From Eupeodes corollae (lineage: Eukaryota > Arthropoda > Insecta > Diptera > Syrphidae): DNA of 64,000 nucleotides. The notes below the pieces were generated by a model. That model ran no database searches. It was not told the DNA's origin and saw nothing but the letters and a program-made list of their open reading frames with translations. The translations under genes and the position numbers were made by a program. The stretch lies in NCBI RefSeq assembly GCF_945859685.1, contig NC_079147.1, positions 238,758,765 to 238,822,764 of the forward strand. The letters run 5' to 3'. Below, one piece after another: positions 10,201-18,900 of the stretch; the stretch's first letter is position 1, and every line of letters starts with the position of its first letter.

Positions 10201-13200
10201 TTTATTAGATTTCTCTTCTGTCGGAGTTCTTATAATAACTACATAAAATATCTATTTAATATATATAAAAATACTCTTGGTTTGTGCACAATTTCTTAAT
10301 TTGATTTTTATGGCTTTTGTGTTTGTCGTCACCTAATGCAATTTTTATTTTTGTTTTTTATAACTTTTGCTCTAAATTTCACAAATAATCTGTTTAATTT
10401 TTTGTTTCTTTTCAAGTTTTTAAATCAAATTAAAATCTTTGTTTTTTTTTTATTATTTTCTAATTTCATTCACCAATACGATCGGCAACAATCAAAAACC
10501 TTTCCCTGATCAACCAAAAACTATAATAAAATAAAAATGCACGAATGTCCTAAAAATAAAATTAAAAAAATAATAACACCCTGTTGAACACAAAAACAAT
10601 AAAAATGCACCATTATACATAATTCAATGCGTGTGTCCTGTGTAAATCATGAAAACTATTACAATTCATGGCGCTCCTTGCTTTTCCTGTTGACTTTTGT
10701 TAATATAATTGTAATATGCAAAAACAAATCAAAAAATTCGAAAAAACAAAAAGAATATATTCCAAGTGCGGGCGCAGGTCTAGGTGTCGGTTCGGAAGGT
10801 GCTGCTGGCGAGAAGAACATGCATGATGCGGAGTTTACATGTGCCCTGTTTCGATTCATCCAGCTGACTTGCGAGGGTCACAACTTGGGTAGGTTTTAAC
10901 ATAAGTATTAGTAAAGGATGTAATTAGTAAAATATTTTTCGTTTTTATCATTTCTATAGAATGGCAGAACTATCTGAGGACCCAGGCTGGAAATACAACG
11001 ACTGTGAATGTGGTCATCTGTACTGTGGATTACCTACTTCGACTTCAAGAGTCTATTATGGACTTCTACTGGCATTATTCGAGCAAGGTAATATAATAAA
11101 TAACTTTTTACCAACTATCGAAAATTACATTTACGTAACACAACGTAACATAATGTATCGTAACATAACCTTCTGTAACGTAATAACATGAGACAATTAT
11201 TTGGATTACGTAACACAAGTAGACACTTTTTAGCTTCGGCTTCACCTGACGTTTACGAGTTCAGCCATAGAAATTCAATGCAGGCTATCACAATGGAGCT
11301 TCGACCTCACGTTTCGTTTGACAATCGTAAGAAAAAGAACGTAATGTGACTCCAAACGGTAGCTCTAGTTCAATTATCCGAACACTTGCTTTGTCTGACA
11401 GCTCAACAGCTGTACAAAAATGTCAACAAACAAAATATTTGCTCTTTGGAGGGATGAAATAATAGAAATGTCATGCAAAGCAATCTCGAAGAAGGCCCAC
11501 CGTAACGCAGATGAAGCCGAAGCTGAAGCATCTTTGTGATTCAGCCATTAAGTCAATTATTTAGTATATTAACTTATAAAAGAATAAGTAACGTGTCGTA
11601 ACACAAACAATCGAAAATGTGTGAAGTGAAGTATTATTACGCTTCTTTTACCCATATCCGGGTACATTACGTTGTAAAGAATCACTTTACGTAACATAAC
11701 AAGACATGCCTACAATATATTGTTAATAATTTAGCTATAATCCTTAGTGACACATTGTTTCATTTTATGTAATGTAATGTACCCATTGCGTATAAATAGA
11801 AATGTACAGTTTTTTGAATTTCTTTTTTAAGCAATGAAAAAACTGAAATGTAAGAAAACATAAACTAATGTCACGTTACGTCATGCATTTTTACGTTAAA
11901 ACTTTATTTGTACTGTTAATTTTATATAAACCTTGAACTTTTTGTTTCTTTAAAATTTCAGGAAATCATCGATCCAGCTGGAAAAGCAAACTTCTTCAAA
12001 GCCATCGAAGTAGCAAGTCAAGTCTTTAACACCCTAACTGAAGTAATTCAAGGTCCTTGTACACTGAATCAACAGGCTTTAGCTCACTCCAGATTGTGGG
12101 ACGCCGTTGGTGGTTTCTTATTCTTATTCTCACACATGCAAGAGAAACTATCAAAACATTCCAGTCAAGTTGATCTTCTCAAGGAATTGTTGAACTTGCA
12201 AAAGGACATGATCACAATGATGTTGTCTATGTTGGAAGGAAATGTTGTAAACGGTATGAAAATGATAACATCTTGTGAAACAGACCTTATATTTTTGTTG
12301 TTCATCGGGATTTTCCAGGAACTATTGGTAAACAGATGGTGGACACTTTGGTAGAATCTGCATCGAATGTTGAATTGATTCTGAAATACTTCGACATGTT
12401 CTTGAAACTCAAGGACCTTACCGAATCACCAAGCTTCCAGGAAATTGATATCAAAAATGAGGGATGGGTTACGCCTAAAGATTTCAGAGATAAAATGGAA
12501 CAATCGAAAAATTATACACCGTAAGTCCCAATGTCAAGAAATCTCTAACACAAACATTTGATTAACTATTTATCTTACTTTTATAATTTAATAGAGAAGA
12601 AATGGATTTCCTTTTGGCATGTTGCGAACGGAATCACGAAGGGAAAATCGACTACGGAGCTTTCGTCGACCGTTTCCATGAACCATCAAAGGAAATTGGT
12701 TTCAACTTGGCTGTACTATTGACCAATCTAAGCGAGCATATGCCCAATGAACCTCGATTAGCACGATTCCTCGAGACAGCCGGTTCGGTGCTGAACTATT
12801 TCGAACCGTTCTTGGGTCGTATTGAAATTTTAGGCAGTTCGAAACGTATTGAGCGAGTTTACTTTGAAATAAAGGAATCGAATATCGAACAATGGGAGAA
12901 ACCCCAAATTAAGGAATCGAAACGAGCCTTCTTCTATTCAATTGTGACAGAAGGTGGCGACAAGGAGAAGCTGGAGGCGTTTGTTAATTTCTGTGAAGAT
13001 GCCATCTTTGAAATGACTCATGCCTCAGGATTGATGGCAACCGATGATGGCGGATCGAATGTGAAGCGCGAATCCTCGTACAGTTCTTACATGAGTGAGG
13101 AGGAAGAAGAACGTGCAGCCCGCGATCCGATCAGAAGGAGTATTCAAGCTGTCAAGGATGGCATCAAGTTTGTCATACATATGCTGAGCCCGGCTAACAT

Positions 13201-15274
13201 CAAGCATCAAATCGGTGTCATGCAAACCAAGACCATCCCAGAGCTTATTGTGGGATTCTTCAAAATCATCTTCTACATGTTCTATTACACTGGCTACGGA
13301 AATGTTTGTGTTGTCAAGTACATCTTTGGAATCATTATGAATCTGATGCGTGGATCATCGACAGACGAAGCGGAGGTCATGCTACCAATTGAGGAAGACA
13401 AGTTCGGTGGAAGAACACTGCCACCATTGCCAATCGAAGAACCTCCAGGTACTGTCCAAGCGTTTGGTTTGGATATCAGCAAGGAAGAGAACGGCCAGTA
13501 TAAGGTTGCACCTCATGAGTCTCCTGGTGTAAGTCCAACCTCGTCAATGGAGGAAACAGGCGAATCTAGCCCCGAAGACGGAACAGGAACATCTGAAGCA
13601 GTGTTGGATGAGCAACAGCAGGAACCTATGTCTATTGTGGATCTGCTTGGAGGAGATGCCGCCAAGAAGGCAGCCCAGGAGCGTCAAGAAGCTCAGAAGG
13701 CACAGGAGGCAGCCATGGCATCGATTGAAGCCGAGGCGAAGAAGTCATCTGCGGCTCCTCAGGAAACTCCGGCTGTTCATCAAATCGACTTCTCCCAATA
13801 CACCCATCGTGCTGTCAGTTTCCTCGCTAGGAACTTCTACAATCTCAAATACGTGGCTCTGGTTCTTGCCTTCAGCATCAATTTCATGCTGTTGTTCTAC
13901 AAGGTGACTTCTTTCGATGACGACGATGATGGCTCAGGTGACGAGGAACTTATCATGGGATCCGGTTCTGGGGGAGGACTTTCGTCTTCTGGCTTCGGCT
14001 CGGGAGAGGGCTCAGGTGAAGATGACGAAGAAATCGATGCTATACCGGAATTGGTGCACGTTGACGAAGACTACTTCTACATGGAACACGTTATCAGAAT
14101 AGCAGCCTTCCTGCACAGTATGGTATCTCTGGCGATGTTGATTGCTTACTACCATCTCAAAGTGCCATTGGCTATCTTCAAGAGGGAAAAAGAAATCGCC
14201 AGACGTTTGGAGTTCGATGGTCTTTTCATTGCTGAACAACCCGAGGACGACGATCTGAAGTCACACTGGGATAAATTAGTGATATCGGCAAAATCGTTCC
14301 CTGTCAACTATTGGGACAAATTCGTCAAGAAGAAGGTCCGCCAAAAGTATAGCGAGACCTACGACTTTGACTCGATATCGAACCTCTTGGGAATGGAGAA
14401 GAGTGCTTTCACAGCGCAAGAGAGTGAAGAAGGCGGATTCATCAAGTACATTTTCAACATCGATTGGCGTTACCAAGTCTGGAAGGCAGGAGTGACCATA
14501 ACGGACAATGCCTTCCTATACTCCCTGTGGTACTTCACTTTCTCGGTCATGGGCAACTTCAACAACTTCTTCTTTGCTGCCCATTTGTTGGATGTTGCTG
14601 TTGGTTTTAAGACTCTACGGACGATCTTGCAGTCCGTCACTCACAACGGCAAGCAGTTGGTGCTAACAGTGCTGCTGCTGACTATAGTCGTTTACATCTA
14701 CACGGTCATTGCGTTCAACTTCTTCCGTAAGTTCTACATTCAGGAAGAAGACGATGAAGTCGACAAGAAGTGTCACGGCATGTTGACGTGCTTTGTCTTC
14801 CATTTGTATAAGGGTGTCCGAGCCGGAGGTGGTATCGGTGATGAAATCGGCGACCCCGACGGTGACGACTACGAATTCTATCGAATCATCTTTGATATCA
14901 CATTCTTCTTCTTCATCATCATTATCCTTCTGGCCATCATTCAAGGTTTGATCATCGATGCTTTTGGAGAGCTTCGTGATCAATTGGAATCCGTAAAAGA
15001 GAACATGGAGTCCAACTGCTTCATATGTGGCATAGGCAAAGACTACTTTGATATAGTGCCACACGGTTTTGATACGCACGTCCAGAAGGAACATAACCTG
15101 GCCAACTACATGTTCTTCCTTATGCATCTTATCAACAAACCCGACACTGAGTACACGGGTCAAGAGACGTATGTTTGGAACATGTATCAGCAGAGAAGCT
15201 GGGACTTCTTCCCGGTGGGAGATTGCTTCCGTAAGCAATATGAGGACGAATTGTCCGGCGGTAGTGGAGGCTAG
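4164..15274 (+). CDS. RyR: Ryanodine receptor, 3' part of gene (join of eight exons plus a likely microexon)
   Basis: RyR is the homotetrameric Ca2+ release channel of the sarcoplasmic/endoplasmic reticulum. The exons are 4164-4273, 4418-4766, 9896-10196, 10778-10888, 10960-11087, 11962-12253, 12319-12520 and 12595-15274, with an optional 4825-4857. All splice with GT-AG and compatible phases, and the joined protein follows the known Drosophila receptor throughout. Visible in order are the HRACN segment and acidic loop, the RIH-associated domain ([14 protein letters not shown]), an EF-hand pair, the membrane segments, the selectivity filter [11 protein letters not shown], pore helix S6 and the C-terminal zinc motif. 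The full receptor is about 5100 residues, so only roughly the last quarter is here and the 5' exons lie outside the window. The reading frame is intact, so the gene is probably functional. Confidence 0.96.
4418..4766 (+). CDS. RyR: RyR exon with HRACN motif and acidic loop
   Basis: The acceptor is CTCAACAG and the donor GTGAGT, ending in phase 0. It encodes [15 protein letters not shown], then [25 protein letters not shown] and [19 protein letters not shown]. It ends in a Glu/Gly-rich acidic loop ([12 protein letters not shown]...EGTSIH), all typical of insect RyR. The 348 complete-codon bases match the Drosophila order without gaps of note. Confidence 0.93.
4825..4857 (+). CDS. RyR: Probable 33-nt cassette microexon of RyR
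   Basis: The segment is preceded by CTAAC and ATAG and followed by the strong donor GTAAGAA. It encodes [11 protein letters not shown]. Its length is a multiple of three. Both neighbours join in phase 0 (…TSIH before, EQEMEKQ after), so it can be included or skipped without changing frame. It extends the charged region next to the acidic loop. I do not remember this peptide from the family, so inclusion rests on splice signals and phase only. Confidence 0.5.
4858..5189. other. RyR intron sequence, no gene seen
   Basis: This is AT-rich intronic DNA between the microexon and the first LINE relic. I see no frame, RNA gene or clear repeat. Confidence 0.5.
5190..6900 (+). mobile_element. Dead non-LTR retrotransposon (LINE), RT and RNase H parts
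   Basis: Fragments appear in three frames in the right order. [12 protein letters not shown] (from about 5199) leads to [17 protein letters not shown] (to about 5430), then KGKSVETAL...[11 protein letters not shown] (5460-5600). The palm [13 protein letters not shown] plus [10 protein letters not shown] (about 5655-5765) follows, then a thumb region ending [10 protein letters not shown] (6160). [15 protein letters not shown] and an RNase H domain ([14 protein letters not shown] near 6483; GNCKADEL near 6713) close the series. The catalytic YADD is YADY, a stretch between fingers and palm is deleted near 5650, and stops occur at 5279 and 6162. An RNase H domain after RT suggests an I-group clade. 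It is 5' truncated and lies sense to RyR within its intron. Confidence 0.85.
6975..8665 (-). mobile_element. Dead non-LTR retrotransposon (LINE), RT and C-terminal part
   Basis: Read from 8665 downwards, [20 protein letters not shown] and [17 protein letters not shown] lead into [37 protein letters not shown] follows, then [30 protein letters not shown] and [20 protein letters not shown]. The catalytic DYADD (about 7713) is intact. Then come [12 protein letters not shown] and a C-terminal region with [15 protein letters not shown] and [13 protein letters not shown]. Frameshifts near 7233-7428 and 8160-8390 and several stops kill it. No endonuclease part is seen, so it is 5' truncated. The clade (RTE/CR1-like) is not settled from sequence alone. 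It lies antisense to RyR. Confidence 0.85.
8666..9178. other. Intron sequence between LINE relic and foldback element
   Basis: A 66-codon plus-strand frame at 8592-8792 has no recognisable similarity. Another frame over 8690-8790 reads [20 protein letters not shown], which could be a protein relic of unknown origin. The rest is AT-rich with no gene. Confidence 0.4.
9179..9485. mobile_element. Foldback (long inverted repeat) element
   Basis: The arm at about 9179-9268 and the arm at about 9400-9485 are imperfect reverse complements. The best core is AGAAGATTTGACTTGATAGT (9241-9260) against its complement at about 9405-9425, and homology continues outward through poly-A and TTCAGCTT blocks. 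Weaker similarity may extend to about 9100 and 9540. The loop has the word ACATAAGGGACTTGAA at 9286 and 9328. No transposase is present and no target duplication was identified. Confidence 0.6.
9486..9895. other. AT-rich 3' part of the long RyR intron
   Basis: Long A and T runs and no gene. It ends TTTTAAAAAG, the acceptor of the exon at 9896. This acceptor has a poor pyrimidine tract, but it is required by the conserved [16 protein letters not shown] reading. Confidence 0.6.
9896..10196 (+). CDS. RyR: RyR exon ([18 protein letters not shown] to NTKAEG)
   Basis: The exon starts in phase 0 with GAA CAA GAA ATG and ends with one base of a Gly codon before GTAATT. It encodes [46 protein letters not shown] and [20 protein letters not shown], ending FERNTKAEG. 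This block is strongly conserved between insect and vertebrate RyR (vertebrates read MEKQ-LLYQQARLH and SCSVLDLNAFERQNKAEG). Confidence 0.95.
10197..10777. other. RyR intron, AT-rich, no gene seen
   Basis: This 581-bp intron has GTAATT at its start and GCGCAG at its end. The acceptor is preceded by an A-rich stretch rather than a pyrimidine tract. No repeat or RNA gene is recognised. Confidence 0.6.
10778..10888 (+). CDS. RyR: RyR exon (start of RIH-associated domain)
   Basis: The exon runs from GT CTA after GCGCAG to TTG G before GTAGGT. It encodes [20 protein letters not shown], then [17 protein letters not shown] and one base of Glu. The first codon is completed from the previous exon (G/GT). 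This is the start of the RIH-associated region shared by ryanodine and IP3 receptors. Confidence 0.93.
10960..11087 (+). CDS. RyR: RyR exon (WQNYLRTQ ... FYWHYSSK)
   Basis: The acceptor is TTCTATAG and the donor GTAATA. It encodes [19 protein letters not shown], then [19 protein letters not shown] and HYSSK. The motif QNYLRTQ-GNTTT is a hallmark of the RIH-associated domain in RyR. A longer overlapping frame that starts [10 protein letters not shown] is out of phase and not used. Confidence 0.95.
11125..11900. repeat. Dispersed CGTAACAYAA motif cluster in RyR intron
   Basis: Many copies of CGTAACATAA, CGTAACACAA, TTACGTAACA and near variants occur at 11133-11217 and 11585-11700, with decayed ones to about 11900. 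They are irregularly spaced and partly palindromic around TTACGTAA. A MITE-like element at 11232-11524 interrupts the cluster. It looks like a degenerate minisatellite or the remains of an element. No coding potential is seen. Confidence 0.5.
11232..11524. mobile_element. 293-bp TIR element (MITE-like)
   Basis: The ends AGCTTCGGCTTCACCTG (11232-11248) and CAGATGAAGCCGAAGCT (11508-11524) are inverted copies with one mismatch, followed inward by CGTTTACG and CGTTACG. A further internal variant, GAGCTTCGACCTCACGTTT, lies near 11298. An E-box pair (CAACAGCTGT near 11405) and TGTCAACA occur inside. There is no transposase, and no target duplication is identified. Confidence 0.6.
11962..12253 (+). 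CDS. RyR: RyR exon ([12 protein letters not shown] ... LEGNVVNG)
   Basis: The acceptor is AATTTCAG and the donor GTATGA. It encodes [20 protein letters not shown], then [39 protein letters not shown] and [18 protein letters not shown]. This is the core solenoid of the receptor and is nearly identical to the Drosophila sequence as I remember it. Confidence 0.96.
12319..12520 (+). CDS. RyR: RyR exon leading into the EF-hand pair
   Basis: The acceptor is TTTTCCAG and the donor GTAAGT, after a 65-bp intron. It encodes [33 protein letters not shown] and [20 protein letters not shown], ending NYTP. The GWVTPKDF part belongs to the first EF-hand, whose loop is degenerate, as is usual in RyR. The Pro codon is split CC/A. 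Confidence 0.96.
12595..15274 (+). CDS. RyR: RyR terminal exon: EF-hand 2, membrane region, pore, C-terminal tail
   Basis: This exon has 892 complete codons and ends TAG at 15272. The order is: second EF-hand ([11 protein letters not shown], near 12632); RIGHLY conserved [17 protein letters not shown]; a variable acidic linker; first clear membrane segment [19 protein letters not shown] (13850-13906); a Ser/Gly/acidic luminal loop; [15 protein letters not shown] (S2); [13 protein letters not shown] (S3); and [17 protein letters not shown] (S4 and linker). [18 protein letters not shown] (S5) precedes the selectivity filter [10 protein letters not shown] (14825-14854). [17 protein letters not shown] (S6) follows. 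A C-x2-C (15017-15028) and H-x4-H (15077-15094) zinc motif precedes the end DELSGGSGG. All pore elements are intact. Confidence 0.98.
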
Positions 15275-15734
15275 TAGTTCTTTTGAGCGAAATGGTTAGT
15301 TAAAATTTTTAAACGAATTAAACGAAATGTTACATAGGTATAAAGTATTATAATAATATATTGGAAGATGGAAAGTGTTTTTGAAAGTACTTTAACATAA
15401 TTAATAAAATCAAATATTAGAATTTTGTCTCGATTTATTAATTTTGAAAATATATTTCACTATAAAAATGAAAATAAAAATGAATATTTTACTAATTTTC
15501 CTTTTTCAATTTATAAATACATAAACAAAGAGAACTATTTCAATACTTTTTAACTTGTTGACAATCTTATTAAAGAATAAAATGTTTTATATTTGAAAAA
15601 AAGTCTTCCGAGAAGAAGTTTTTATTATAAAGATGTTATTTTCTAAACTGAGGTTAACGTCTAAGATGGAGAAACTTAAGTAGCTTAAAGTATCTTGCGC
15701 TCAACTAATTAAACTGTTAATAAATAATAAAAAT
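15275..15734 (+). promoter_or_regulatory. RyR 3' UTR/flank with candidate polyadenylation signals
   Basis: AATAAA occurs at 15403-15408, 15473-15478 and 15576-15581, downstream of the RyR stop. Which one is used cannot be told from sequence. The rest is AT-rich. The satellite begins directly after this stretch, so the transcript probably ends within 0.5 kb of the array or inside it. Confidence 0.55.
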
Positions 15735-15900
15735 CAAAAAATTTCTTTTCAAACATAATTAACACTTTTATACCGATTAATTTTGAAAACTCTATCTTCG
15801 AAAATGTTTGCCATAAAGTAAAGTTGCAAAATTTTTGACAAATTACGTGTCGGTGGCATTGTGTCCTGAACCAAGCCTTGAAAAAAGATGCCATTTTAAC
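15735..15900 (+). repeat. Strongly diverged terminal satellite monomer
   Basis: The segment aligns with the second half of the monomer (TTTCTTTTCAAAC..., ACTCTATCTTCGAAAATG, GTGTCGGTGGCATTGTGTCC). It has many substitutions and indels over the first 100 bp and becomes normal by about 15855. This marks the gene-side edge of the array, where homogenising exchange is weak. Confidence 0.8.
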
Positions 15901-18900
15901 TGCTTGATAGGAAATTAATACACCTTTCTAACGATGTGAACATCCTCACAATTACCGACAATTTTGAATTTTTCATTTTTTCGAAAAAATCGTGGGCTAA
16001 CCCCTTGTCTAAAAATAACAATTTTTTCATTATTGTTCTGGACCCCACCAAGATATACATCAAAAGAAAGGTCTTTTCAAGCTCTATCCATGCTTGCAAA
16101 CCAAAAGATTTTTCGAGCTCCATCTTCAAAAATATTTGTTGTATTGTAAAATTACGGAATTTCGACCCTGCCCATGACAAATTATGTGTCGGTGGCATTA
16201 TGTCCTGAAGCAAGCCTTGAAAAAAGGTGCGATTTTCACTGCTTGATAGGAAATTAATACACCTTTCTAACGATGTGAACATCCTCACAATTACCGACAA
16301 TTTTGAATTTTTCATTTTTTCGAAAAAATCGTGGGCTAACCCGTTGTCTAAAAATAACAATTTTTTCATTATTGTTCTTGACCCCACCATCATATACATC
16401 AAAAGAAAGGTCTTTTTAAGCTCTATCTATGCCTGCAAACCAAAAGATTTTTCGAGCTCTATCTTCAGAAATATTTGTAGTATTGTAAAATTACGGAATT
16501 TCGACCCTGACCATGACAAATTGTGTATCGGTGGCATTATGTCCTGAAGCAAGCCTTGAAAAAAGATGCGATTTTCATTGCTTGATAGGAAATTAATACA
16601 CCTTTCTAACGATGTGAACATCCTAACAATTATCGACAATTTTGAATTTTTCATTTTTTCGAAAAAATCGTCGGCTAACCCCTTGTCTAAAAATAACAAT
16701 TTTTTCATTATTGTTCTGGACCCCACCAAGATATACATCAAAAGAAAGGTCTTTTTAAGCTCTATTTATGCCTGCAAACCAAAATATTTTTCGAGCTCTA
16801 TCTTCAGAAATATTTGTAGTATTGTAAAATTACGGAATTTCGACCCTGCCTGCCCACGACAAATTATGTGTCGGTGGCATTATGTCCAAAACCAAGCCTT
16901 TAAAAAAGATGCAATTTTCACTGCTTGATAGGAAATTAATACACCTTTCTAACGATGTGAACATCCTCACAATTACCGATAATTTTGAATTTTTCATTTT
17001 TTCGAAAAAATCGTGGGCTAACCCCTTGTCTAAAAATAACAATTTTTTCATTATTGTTCTGGACCCCACCAAGATATACATCAAAAGAAAGGTCTTTTTA
17101 AGCTCTATCCATGCCTGCAAACCAAAAGATTTTTCGAGCTCTATCTTCAGAAATATTTGTAGTATTGTAAAATTACGGAATTTCGACCCTGCCTGCCCAT
17201 GACAAATTATGTGTCGGTGGCATTATGTCCTGAAGCAAGCCTTGAAAAAAGGTGCGATTTTCACTGCTTGATAGGAAATTAATACACCTTTCTAACGATG
17301 TGAACATCCTCACAATTATCGACAATTTTGAATTTTTCATTTTTTCGAAAAAATCGTGGGCTAACCCCTTGTCTAAAAATAACAATTTTTTCATTATTGT
17401 TCTGGACCCCACCAAGATATACATCAAAAGAAAGGTCTTTTCAAGCTCTATCCATGCCTGCAAACCAAAAGATTTTTCGAGCTCCATCTTCAAAAATATT
17501 TGTTGTATTGTAAAATTACGGAATTTCGACCCTGCCCATGACAAATTATGTGTCGGTGGCATTATGTCCTGAAGCAAGCCTTGAAAAAAGGTGCGATTTT
17601 CACTGCTTGATAGGAAATTAATACACCTTTCTAACGATCCTCACAATTATCGACAATTTTGAATTTTTCATTTTTTCGAAAAAATCGTGGGCTACCCTTG
17701 TCTAAAAATAACAATTTTTTCATTATTGTTCTGGACCCCACCAAGATATACATCAAAAGAAAGGTCTTTTCAAGCTCTATCCATGCCTGCAAACAAAAAG
17801 AATTTTCGAGCTCTATCTTTAGAAATATTTGTAGTATTGTAAAATTACGGAATTTCGACACTGCCTGCCCATGACAAATTATGTGTCGGTGGCATTATGT
17901 CCTGAACCAAGCCTTGAAAAAAGATGCGATTCTCACTACTTGATAGGAAATTAATACACCTTTCTAACGATGTGAACATCCTCACAATTACCGACAATTT
18001 TGAATTTTTCATTTTTTCGAAAAAATCGTCTAAAAATAACAATTTTTTCATTATTGTTCTGGACCCCACCAAGATATACATCAAAAGAAAGGTCTTTTTA
18101 AGCTCTATCCATGCCTGCAAACCAAAAGATTTTTCGAGCTCTATCTTCAAAAATATTTGTAGTATTGTAAAATTACGGAATTTCGACCCTGCCCGTGACA
18201 AATTATGTGTCGGTGGCATTATGTCCTGAAGCAAGCCTTGAAAAAAGATGCGATTTTCACTGCTTGATAGGAAATTAATACACCTTTCTAACGATGTGAA
18301 CATCCTCACAATTATCGACAATTTTGAATTTTTCATTTTTTCGAAAAAATCGTGGGCTAACCCCTTGTCTAAAAATAACAATTTTTTCATTATTGTTCTG
18401 GACCCCACCAAGATATACATCAAAAGAAAGGTCTTTTTAAGCTCTATCCATGCCTGCAAACCAAAAGATTTTTCGAGCTCTATCTTCAAAAATATTTGTA
18501 GTATTGTAAAATTACGGAATTTCGACCCTGCCCATGACAAATTATGTGTCGGTGGCATTATGTCCTGAAGCAAGCCTTGAAAAAAGATGCGATTTTCACT
18601 GCTTGATAGGAAATTAATACACCTTTCTAACGATGTGAACATCCTCACAATTACCGACAATTTTGAATTTTTCATTTTTTCGAAAAAATCGTCGGCTAAC
18701 CCCTTGTCTAAAAATAACAATTTTTTCATTATTGTTCTGGACCCCACCAAGATATACATCAAAAGAAAGGTCTTTTTAAGCTCTATCCATGCCTGCAAAC
18801 CAAAAGATTTTTCGAGCTCTATCTTCAAAAATATTTGTAGTATTGTAAAATTACGGAATTTCGACCCTGCCCATGACAAATTATGTGTCGGTGGCATTAT

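Noticed and set aside
10627..10899. 90-codon frame as a longer version of the RyR exon
   Set aside because: The part before GLGVGSEG is A-rich intron; known RyR reads NTKAEG directly into LGVGSEG, which the 10196/10778 junction reproduces.
14663..15238. 191-residue minus-strand frame
   Set aside because: Shadow of the RyR terminal exon, whose plus-strand reading is fully conserved.
18248..18568. 106-residue plus-strand frames repeated through the array as a tandem gene family
   Set aside because: Same repeat on the other strand; the frame is lost in copies with indels and there is no sign of purifying selection.
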